From Thainema sp966674685 (GTDB taxonomy: Bacteria; Cyanobacteriota; Cyanobacteriia; Phormidesmidales; Phormidesmidaceae): DNA of 64,000 nucleotides. The stretch covers positions 45,836-109,835 of the forward strand of contig CBKWJC010000007.1 in NCBI GenBank assembly GCA_966674685.1, read 5' to 3'. The position numbers and the translations under genes are program-made. This document shows, one piece after another, positions 44,319 through 52,233 of this stretch (the first letter of the stretch is position 1; every line of letters begins with the position of its first letter). The notes beneath the pieces were generated by a model. It worked only from the letters and a program-made list of their open reading frames with translations, searched no databases and had not been told where the DNA came from.

Positions 44319-47300
44319 ATGACTGATTCAACCGATTTGCGTCAACTGCGAAAAGAGTGGCGATCCCGCAACAAAATGGTGTCGCTGCTGTTGATTAGCG
44401 GCACGATCCTAGCCGTCGGCTCGACAGCATTCACGAGCTACTGGTTTGTGCGAAATCTGATTCTGGATACGCTCAAAAGTAATGCCCTGTTGAAAGTTGA
44501 AAAAGCCGGGGATGAAGTGGACGTTTGGCTGTCAGGACGACTGGGGGAAGTCGCCGCGATCGCTGAAACCTATGAAATTCGCTCAATGGACTGGGAAATT
44601 GCCGAACCGTATCTCCAGCTTCAGCAAGATCGGCTGTCGGATTTCTGGATGTTCATTTTGGTCAATCCCGATGGCAGCTATTACACAACCCGTACTGGAT
44701 TTGCCGAAGGTCAAAATCTGACCGATCGCCCCTATTTCCAACTGGCGATGCAGGGCAAGGCGCAAGCGTCTGACATGATTATTTCGCGCACGACGGGCAA
44801 GCGACAGATTAATATTTCGGTGCCCGTGTGGTCGTTTCCACCCGCAAATTATGACCAACTGCCAGAGGATCGGGTTGAGCTGCGTCAAGAAAGCTTACAG
44901 CGCTTAGGACTGCCTGATGATCCAAGCGCAGAGCCAGACGTGATTGGGAATTTTGCGGGTAATATTCCGGTTACGCACGTTACCGAAGTGGTGAATCGCA
45001 CGGAACTGGGTGCGGGCAGCTACGCCTTTGCGCTCGATTCCAATGGAGTGCCGATTGCACATCCCAATGACGAATTTCTCCAGGGGCTGGACAGCTTTTT
45101 AGATTCCGATAATCCGGCTCTGGCTCGTACCGCCATGTCGATGGTGGCGCAAAAGTCTGGTGTTGAGCTGATGGAGCTAGATGGTCAGTGGGTCTATGTC
45201 GCCTATAGTCCCTCGCATCAGTCTAACTGGTCGCTAGCACTGGTAATTCCGCGTGAGAATTTGGAACAGGAGCTAAGAGCGCTGAACCTATTAGCCGTAG
45301 TCGTCGGCGGTTTGTTGTTGATTGCAACGATTACCGCCCTGCGCCAGGTGCGATCGCTGGATCAAACTCGCGATCGCGCCAATGAAGAAGCAATGCTCAA
45401 CCGGATGACCCGGCGAATTCGTAAGTCACTCGACCTGGATACGATTCTGCAAACGACTGTGGACGAGGTGGCGAATCTGCTCAAGCTGGATCGGGTCGCC
45501 TTTGCCTGGTTGAATCCTCACGGCGACCAGTTCGTCAAGGAGTGTGACTATGTTTCTGCCACTCTGCCACGATTAACGAAAGAACAAGAAGCTGCCCTAT
45601 TTAAGAGTTTGGCTCAGCAGATTAAACCGGGAGAATCCTTTCGATTCGCTAAGGTTGCCGATCTGAAAAACTGGACGGCTGAAGCCCGTCAGTCTGTTGA
45701 GCGGGCTGGCATTCAAAGCTGTTTCGCCTTGCCCGTGCGGTTAGGGTCTTCGCAGCGAATTGGATACTTGCTCTGCACCCACAGCAAAACCCATCGCTGG
45801 GACGAGCGGGAAGCCAAGCTACTCACTGCCGTCACTGATCAAATGGCGATCGCAATTAATCAGGCCAGTCTGTATTTGCGGACGCAGGAGCAAGTCGAGC
45901 TGGTCAGCACCCAGGCCGAACAGCTTAAGGAGGCCAGCGCTCAGATTCGCGACACGCTGGCATACCTGACGACGATCATTAATAACTTGGTAGATGGCCT
46001 GCTGGTGACGGACGCAGCCGGAACGATTACCCGCTCCAATCCTGCCTTGGCCGAGATGTTTGGCCTCGACCATCGCCTACTGGCTGATCAGCCCTGCCAG
46101 CAGGTACTCGATAGCGATTTAGCGGATTTGATCTACAAAACCCAACAGTTTCCAGACGAAGTATTTACCGCCGAACTGTCCCTCATTGGCGGACGGACTG
46201 GACAAGCGATCGCAACTGCCATCCATCAACACACTGACTCAGACGCTACTTCCGGCAATCCGTCCATAACGCCCGACCTGCCAATTAACCCGGAACTTAT
46301 CTCTCTAGACTCCACCACCCCAAAACCCCAGCTCGGCACCGTCATCCTGATCCGCGATATCACTGCCGAAAAAGAAGTCGATCAGATGAAGACGGACTTT
46401 ATCTCGACGGTTTCCCATGAGCTGCGGACACCGCTCACCTCTGTGCTCGGTTTCGCCAAGATCATCAAGAAAAAGCTGGATGATGTGGTGTTTCCCCTAG
46501 TTGAGTCCGACGACAAGCGGGTGAAGCGTACCGTCTGCCAGGTGAAAGACAATATCGACATTATCTTGACCGAAGGGACGCGACTGACAGCGCTAATCAA
46601 CGACGTGCTGGACATCGCCAAGATGGAAGCGGGCAAAGTCGAGTGGAAAATGGAATCCCTCAGCATTGCCGAAGTGATTGAACGTGCGATCGCAGCTACT
46701 TCTTCGTTATTCGAAGCCAAGCAACTGCGCTTGGTGCGAGAGATTGAGCCAGATCTGCCGCCGATCATGGGCGATCGCGATCGCTTAATTCAGGTGGTGA
46801 TTAACCTGCTCTCGAATGCCGTCAAGTTCACTGATCAGGGCAGCGTCACCTGCCGCGCGGTCTGCATTGAGCAGGACGTTGTAGTCAGCATCATTGATAC
46901 CGGATCAGGCATTGCGCCAGAAAACTGTGACAAGGTATTTGAGAAATTCAAACAGGTGGGCGATACGCTGACCGACAAGCCGCAGGGTACGGGGCTGGGA
47001 CTGCCGATTTGCGCTCAGATTGTCGAACATCATCAGGGGCGCATCTGGGTTGAGAGCGAACTGGGCAAGGGCAGCACGTTTCGATTTACGCTGCCTGTTC
47101 AGTCTGAAACCCGTGACTACATTCAGCGGATTGACTTGAAATCTCTGCTGAAACAGCTTACGCCTGCTCAAAACTTAGCTTCTATTCCGGTGGTTAACTC
47201 CACCGCCAAAACGATTCTGATTGTGGATGACGAAGCCCCTATTCGGGAACTGCTGCGGCAGCATCTGGAAGCCGAGGGCTATCACATCGAAGAGGCTCAG

Positions 47301-47837
47301 GACGGGCGAGAAGCGATCGGTAGGGTCAAGCAGGTCGCGCCGGATCTAATCATTTTGGACGTGATGATGCCGGACGTAAACGGGTTTGACGTGGCGGCAG
47401 TGATTAAGAATGACCCGTTGACGATGGGCATCCCAATTATGATTCTGTCGATTGTGGAGCACCAAGAACGGGGGCAGCAAATCGGTGTAGACAGCTACCT
47501 CACCAAACCGATTAATGCCGAAGAACTGCTGCAAGTGGTGCGCCAACTCTTGTCTCAGGGTGGATCAAAGCGGCGGGTTTTGGTTGTCGATGAGGATGAG
47601 CTGACGGTGCAGACGCTGGTGGACGTGCTGAAAACCAAGGGATTTACTGTGGTTGAAGCCAGCAATGAAACTGAGCTAATGGAAAAATTGCTAGCGGCTC
47701 AACCCGAAATGGTGATTGCCAACGCTAACTTCTGGGAACGATCCGACGCTGTTAAGACGCTCAAGCTTAAGAAAGGGCTGGAGCATATTTCATTTCTGCT
47801 GATCGCTGATCAAGATACCCATGACGCAACCCCATGA
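44319..47837 (+). CDS. Hybrid sensor histidine kinase (dCache-GAF-PAS-HisKA-HATPase-REC-pseudoREC)
   Basis: 1172 residues. TM1 (about 22-43), extracytoplasmic double-Cache sensor (about 45-310; GSYYTTRTGFAEGQNLTDRPYFQ), TM2 (about 325-345), GAF (about 365-520), PAS (about 548-600), HisKA with phospho-His700 in STVSHELRTPL, and HATPase (N box NLLSNAVKF, G1 DTGSGI, G2 GTGLGLPI). A REC with phospho-acceptor Asp1014 (LDVMMPD) and a second receiver-like domain follow, in which the acceptor is Asn1135 (VIANANFW). It senses a small extracellular or periplasmic molecule and should relay phosphate within itself. It shares ATGA with the downstream cyclase gene. Confidence 0.93.
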   Translation: MTDSTDLRQLRKEWRSRNKMVSLLLISGTILAVGSTAFTSYWFVRNLILDTLKSNALLKVEKAGDEVDVWLSGRLGEVAAIAETYEIRSMDWEIAEPYLQLQQDRLSDFWMFILVNPDGSYYTTRTGFAEGQNLTDRPYFQLAMQGKAQASDMIISRTTGKRQINISVPVWSFPPANYDQLPEDRVELRQESLQRLGLPDDPSAEPDVIGNFAGNIPVTHVTEVVNRTELGAGSYAFALDSNGVPIAHPNDEFLQGLDSFLDSDNPALARTAMSMVAQKSGVELMELDGQWVYVAYSPSHQSNWSLALVIPRENLEQELRALNLLAVVVGGLLLIATITALRQVRSLDQTRDRANEEAMLNRMTRRIRKSLDLDTILQTTVDEVANLLKLDRVAFAWLNPHGDQFVKECDYVSATLPRLTKEQEAALFKSLAQQIKPGESFRFAKVADLKNWTAEARQSVERAGIQSCFALPVRLGSSQRIGYLLCTHSKTHRWDEREAKLLTAVTDQMAIAINQASLYLRTQEQVELVSTQAEQLKEASAQIRDTLAYLTTIINNLVDGLLVTDAAGTITRSNPALAEMFGLDHRLLADQPCQQVLDSDLADLIYKTQQFPDEVFTAELSLIGGRTGQAIATAIHQHTDSDATSGNPSITPDLPINPELISLDSTTPKPQLGTVILIRDITAEKEVDQMKTDFISTVSHELRTPLTSVLGFAKIIKKKLDDVVFPLVESDDKRVKRTVCQVKDNIDIILTEGTRLTALINDVLDIAKMEAGKVEWKMESLSIAEVIERAIAATSSLFEAKQLRLVREIEPDLPPIMGDRDRLIQVVINLLSNAVKFTDQGSVTCRAVCIEQDVVVSIIDTGSGIAPENCDKVFEKFKQVGDTLTDKPQGTGLGLPICAQIVEHHQGRIWVESELGKGSTFRFTLPVQSETRDYIQRIDLKSLLKQLTPAQNLASIPVVNSTAKTILIVDDEAPIRELLRQHLEAEGYHIEEAQDGREAIGRVKQVAPDLIILDVMMPDVNGFDVAAVIKNDPLTMGIPIMILSIVEHQERGQQIGVDSYLTKPINAEELLQVVRQLLSQGGSKRRVLVVDEDELTVQTLVDVLKTKGFTVVEASNETELMEKLLAAQPEMVIANANFWERSDAVKTLKLKKGLEHISFLLIADQDTHDATP

Positions 47838-49246
47838 CGCAACTCAGCCTCAAACAGCTACTCCGCAAAAAAGACATTCAGGCGGTCTTTCACCAGCTCG
47901 CCAGCGCGATCGCACATCCCTGCTGTGTTCAGTCCAGTGACGGAACGGTGCTGTTGGGTGAGTATCGGCTCGACTATCCGCTAAAAACGCCGATTGTGCT
48001 TGAAGATCAGTTACTCGGTTACGTGATCGGCGAAGCGGATTCAGTTGCGATCGCAACTCTCCTTTCCTTTCTGGGACAGCGCGAACTGGAAAAGAAAGCT
48101 TTAGCGCGTGAAACCCTGGATCGGTACAAAGAAATCTCGCTGCTCTACAGCATTTCAGAAAAAATTACCGCTCAGCTCGACTTAAAATCTGTCGCTAGCC
48201 TAGTCCTAGATGAAGCGAAAAAGCTGGTGCAGGGTGATTGCGGCGCGGTGGTACTCTACGACAAAGCACAGAGTAGTTTTGAAACCATTGCCGAATTCTG
48301 CGATCGCGCTTTTAATGCCAGCGACATCATCCCCGGTCAAGGCATTATCGGTAGCGTATTTCAGAAGGGGATCGGCGAAATCGTCAACGATGTCAGTACC
48401 GACCCCCGCTGCCACGCTTGCGATGCCCAGTATCAGTCTCTGATCTGCACGCCGCTGAAGAATCAAGATCAGAGCATCGGGCTGCTGGTCATGGGCAGTA
48501 CAACACCGATTAGCTATACTGCTGGCGACCTGAAACGCCTGAATGCCTTGGCTTCCCAAGCCTCGGCTGCTATTGAAAACGCTCTGCTGCACGAGCAAGA
48601 ACTGCGGGAAGCCCGCATCAAAAGCAACCTGGAGCGCTACGTTCCCGCCCAGGTTGTGCAGGCGATTCTGGAATCGAAGGGCGACATTTCCCTCGCCCCC
48701 GTCCGCAAAAATATCACCATTCTGTTTTCCGATATCCGCAACTTTACCAGCCAGTGCGAAGAGCTAGAGCCAGAGCGGATCGTGGGCTACCTGAACGACT
48801 ATTTTAGCTACATGGTGGACATAATTTTCAGCCACCAGGGGACGGTGAATAAATTCGTCGGCGATATGATTGTCGCTCTGTTTGGCGCACCCTCCCCCGT
48901 GCTCAATCATGAGAAACAGGCGATTGAAACTGCGATCGCAATGCAGCAGTGTCTCCAGTCGATTCCAATTGACTGGATTCGCGAGAACTTTCACACCGGG
49001 ATTGGCCTTAGCTCCGGGCGCGTGATCGTCGGCAACATTGGCTCACCGCAGCATACGGACTACACAGCGATTGGTGACGAGGTTAACATGGCCTCCCGTC
49101 TGCAAGGCATTGCCAAAGGCGGTCAAATCCTGGTCAGCCGCAGTGTTTATGAGGCGACCAGCACTGATTTTGACTTCAAGGCAATGGGCACCGTGCAGCT
49201 CAAGGGTAAACGCAACGGTATCGAAGTGTTTGAAGTGAAGTATTAG
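47834..49246 (+). CDS. GAF-domain class III adenylate/guanylate cyclase
   Basis: 470 residues. A ~85-residue N-terminal region of unknown fold, a coiled-coil-like linker (GQRELEKKALARETLDRYKEISLL), GAF domain (about 105-255) and class III cyclase domain (about 275-470). Metal Asp residues are D300 (LFSDIRNFT) and D344 (NKFVGDMIVALFG). The Lys in NKFVGD, Asp in TAIGDEVNMASR and the Asn/Arg pair fit ATP rather than GTP, so adenylate cyclase is likely. The start overlaps the kinase stop by 4 bp, so translation is coupled and the kinase probably controls it. Its stop codon directly abuts the stop of the opposing gene. Confidence 0.92.
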   Translation: MTQLSLKQLLRKKDIQAVFHQLASAIAHPCCVQSSDGTVLLGEYRLDYPLKTPIVLEDQLLGYVIGEADSVAIATLLSFLGQRELEKKALARETLDRYKEISLLYSISEKITAQLDLKSVASLVLDEAKKLVQGDCGAVVLYDKAQSSFETIAEFCDRAFNASDIIPGQGIIGSVFQKGIGEIVNDVSTDPRCHACDAQYQSLICTPLKNQDQSIGLLVMGSTTPISYTAGDLKRLNALASQASAAIENALLHEQELREARIKSNLERYVPAQVVQAILESKGDISLAPVRKNITILFSDIRNFTSQCEELEPERIVGYLNDYFSYMVDIIFSHQGTVNKFVGDMIVALFGAPSPVLNHEKQAIETAIAMQQCLQSIPIDWIRENFHTGIGLSSGRVIVGNIGSPQHTDYTAIGDEVNMASRLQGIAKGGQILVSRSVYEATSTDFDFKAMGTVQLKGKRNGIEVFEVKY

Positions 49247-52105
49247 CTAATCAAACTGCGGCGGCACTTCCTGCGGAGAGAGCTGATCGTCAATCGACGG
49301 ACGTGGTGCATCTAAGCCTCCGCCACTATTAGCCCCTGCTCCCCCGTTTGCCCCTGCTCCATTGGCTCCCGCCGCTCCACTGGCCCCTCCTGCCGCATCG
49401 CCTTCACCACCAACGACTACCGTATCTGGCTCTTCCGGCGTTGGGTCAAAGGTTTCAATCGTCACTGAGCGCACCACCTGTTCACCAGCGCTGTTGCTCA
49501 CCTGGAGGCTGATCACGGTGGTATTGGGTTGAGGACTCAGCGGTAGCGGAATGGCTCCCTGAAGCGGGACAGTGCCGGGTGCGGGCTGGAGCTGAGCGGT
49601 GGTGCCAGGATTCGGCTCTATCGTCCAAGCCAGCACCAAATTGGGTAAGGGCTGTCCCTGATCGACTGGAATCACGTATTTGGTTCGGGCCGTTTCGCCA
49701 TTCAGTTGAAACGTCAGAATCCGGGGTGGACGCGGCACAATTTTGACCGGGTCGGTTGTGCCAGCGATCGGTTCGTCCGGCATACCCGATTTGGGAATCA
49801 CCGTCAGCTCAAAGATGTAGTCCCCGGCCTGTCGAGCAGCGGTGGGAATGTTGCGGCAGATCAGATTGACCTCCACCACGCAAAACGGCTCTAGGATTTC
49901 CGGTAATCCCTCACGCAGGTCAATTTGGACAGGTGGCAGCACCACTGCTCCTTCGGCGTTTTTCCCCACGATTTGAATGGCGCGAATTTGCTCCGGTTGG
50001 GACAGCGCCCAGTTTAGGCGCACCGTGTAGGGATCAGTGGCTGGATTAACGCTAAGCTTTTCGGGTGTAAAGGGATTGGCGTCGCTGGTGGAATTGGATG
50101 TAGGTGCTTGAGCGTTAGCTGAATTAGGGGTGGGAGTGGTTGCGATCGCAACCGGAGGTGCTGCCGGATAGCTAGGCTGGGTAGATTCAAATACCAAAAT
50201 TTCCGGCAGCGGTTCGGGTACAACTGTCACCACAGGTGTTTGCAACTGAAGCGGCTGACCGCCCCGCCGACTGGGTTCTGGAATCAGCGTTAGCACAAAG
50301 GTGTAGTTGCCTGCCCGTCGCGCATCGGTGCGTAAGTTGCGGCAGGTGAGCAGTTGCGCTTGAATGCTGCAAAATGGCTCCAGATCTTCAGGTAGTTGGT
50401 TGCCTGCAAACTCGTAGGTCAAGGGGCCACTGATCACTTCGCCTTCTGCCGATTGACCAATGATTTCGAGCGATTGAATGCGTTTGGGATAGCTGACCTG
50501 AAAGCCGAGCCGCACGGCATCGCCATCGGCGACGGCATATTCGGTATCTTCTGGCGCAAAGCGAATAATGGCAGGGGACGGTGGCGGTCGCAGCAGAAAC
50601 CACCAAATGAGCCAGACCAGCGTCGCCAAGCCTAAAATCGCTAGCAGGATCAGCGGTAAAATTTGCCACCAGGGTCGCGACTCCCAGACGATGTAGCCCT
50701 GCATGGGAATATCAGGGAGGGCACGACCATCAGCATCAGTCACCTGGACGCCAAAGTTGAGCAATCGTCCGCCCCCAATTAGCGGGCGCTTCCACTGATT
50801 CTTGGGCTGTACATAGATCTCGCTCGTCAAGGTTTGACGCGGCGATAAATGCAGCTCTGACGGCTCCAGCCTATATTCACACTGGTCGCCGCCATCAAGG
50901 TACATCACGGCAATCAGCAGATGGCGAGGAATATTGCCCTGGTTGGTGGCCTGAACAGCAAACAGTCCGGCATTGGTTTGTACGCGGCTGATGATGGTGC
51001 GAAAGCTCAGATCCACCTGGTAAATGGGTTGAATATCCAGATAGAGCAGATCGAGCAGCGCTAAATCAGGATTGTTTTCTGACAGGAGGCGCAACGTCGC
51101 GATATAGCTGCCAGCCAGAGCTTCAGCAGGAGGAGTGATCATCAGCAAGATGATGCCGCGCGCCCCTGGATTAAGATCTAAATAATTCTCGGGTAGTGAT
51201 AGGCCAATGTCTTGTGCCCCTTCTGGATAGGTAATGGAAAACCAGTTGGTCGGTAAATCACTGCACCGCAGCCGAAACCGATCAACCCGATCGCCCCGGT
51301 TATACACCATTACCTGAAACTGGATGATCGTACCGGGCAGTAAGCTAGCGGGCTGAGCGGCGGTTGTGGTGGGCTGGAGGGCAAAGGTGGGATCGCTGAC
51401 CTGGATTTCGCTTTCAACGGGCGGCAGCACCTGCAAAATCTGGGCGTAGCGCAGCGGCGGATAGTTGGGATAGTGGCGGGGGGCGTCAACGGTCAGCCAG
51501 TAGCGATGGGTGTCGGGCAGCGCATCAATGGGGATTTGGAACCGGAAGAGGACTTCGCCGCTTTGCCCAGGACTGAGAGCTAGCCGTTCTTGGGTGGATT
51601 CACACCAGGAGTATAGTGCGGGCGGCAAATCGTCGATAAAAATGTCGATGATGGCGCTCTGATTGCCTTTATTCGTAATCGTGGCGCTGAGATCGAGGCT
51701 GGCACCGGGTGTCACCACATCTTCGCCGGAGGAGTTGAGGATAACGGTGATCGGTTGTTCAGGGGCCGCGTTGGTCGAGACGATGCTGCTGCTATTGTCG
51801 CGATTCAGTAGCTCGGCATCGACGTAGTACAGGGGATTATCTGGATCGGAAGAGGTGACGATCTTGACATAGCCCTGCTGAACGAGATCGTCTAAAACAG
51901 TCGGTAGCCGAAGATCGGTGTATTCATCTAGGCCCAAAGCGGCTTCAATTTGTTGGGCATTCGCTGCTCCCTGCCGCACCAGACATAGGACAACCTGCCG
52001 ATGCGGTTCGGGTAGCGCAAATAGATCAGCAACGCTCATGTCGGTAGAGCGATCCTGGTTGACAGCCGATTGGGAGGGATCGGAATCGAATTGGCGTCCG
52101 GTCAT
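49247..52105 (-). CDS. CIS-locus membrane protein: winged-helix-like, Ig-like modules, one TM, lumenal tail
   Basis: 952 residues, no recognised full-length family. Residues ~22-95 look like a winged helix (EPHRQVVLCLVRQGAANAQQIEAALGL..LPTVLDDLVQQGYVKIV). About 115-465 contains three NEW3/CARDB-type Ig-like modules (TPGASLDLSATITNKGNQSAIIDIFI, PGTIIQFQVMVYNRGDRVDRFRLR, LFAVQATNQGNIPRHLLI). One TM is WWQILPLILLAILGLATLVWLIWWFLL (~475-500). Beyond it two Ig-like repeats each hold a Cys pair (EPFCSIQAQLLTCRN, EPFCVVEVNLICRN), and a Gly/Ala-rich low-complexity end follows. Last gene of the injection-system module; I infer a membrane anchor or regulator. Confidence 0.75.
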   Translation of the reverse strand: MTGRQFDSDPSQSAVNQDRSTDMSVADLFALPEPHRQVVLCLVRQGAANAQQIEAALGLDEYTDLRLPTVLDDLVQQGYVKIVTSSDPDNPLYYVDAELLNRDNSSSIVSTNAAPEQPITVILNSSGEDVVTPGASLDLSATITNKGNQSAIIDIFIDDLPPALYSWCESTQERLALSPGQSGEVLFRFQIPIDALPDTHRYWLTVDAPRHYPNYPPLRYAQILQVLPPVESEIQVSDPTFALQPTTTAAQPASLLPGTIIQFQVMVYNRGDRVDRFRLRCSDLPTNWFSITYPEGAQDIGLSLPENYLDLNPGARGIILLMITPPAEALAGSYIATLRLLSENNPDLALLDLLYLDIQPIYQVDLSFRTIISRVQTNAGLFAVQATNQGNIPRHLLIAVMYLDGGDQCEYRLEPSELHLSPRQTLTSEIYVQPKNQWKRPLIGGGRLLNFGVQVTDADGRALPDIPMQGYIVWESRPWWQILPLILLAILGLATLVWLIWWFLLRPPPSPAIIRFAPEDTEYAVADGDAVRLGFQVSYPKRIQSLEIIGQSAEGEVISGPLTYEFAGNQLPEDLEPFCSIQAQLLTCRNLRTDARRAGNYTFVLTLIPEPSRRGGQPLQLQTPVVTVVPEPLPEILVFESTQPSYPAAPPVAIATTPTPNSANAQAPTSNSTSDANPFTPEKLSVNPATDPYTVRLNWALSQPEQIRAIQIVGKNAEGAVVLPPVQIDLREGLPEILEPFCVVEVNLICRNIPTAARQAGDYIFELTVIPKSGMPDEPIAGTTDPVKIVPRPPRILTFQLNGETARTKYVIPVDQGQPLPNLVLAWTIEPNPGTTAQLQPAPGTVPLQGAIPLPLSPQPNTTVISLQVSNSAGEQVVRSVTIETFDPTPEEPDTVVVGGEGDAAGGASGAAGANGAGANGGAGANSGGGLDAPRPSIDDQLSPQEVPPQFD

Positions 52106-52233
52106 CTTACATGCATGGATACAAGCTGATTGGCTAGCTCAAGTTGCAGGTGTTTCGATCAAGGTCTCTGTTTTTAGCCCAAGCTGGACAGTATCCATCC
52201 TCTGGCCATCTGTTGGCCATCTGTGGATAGATA

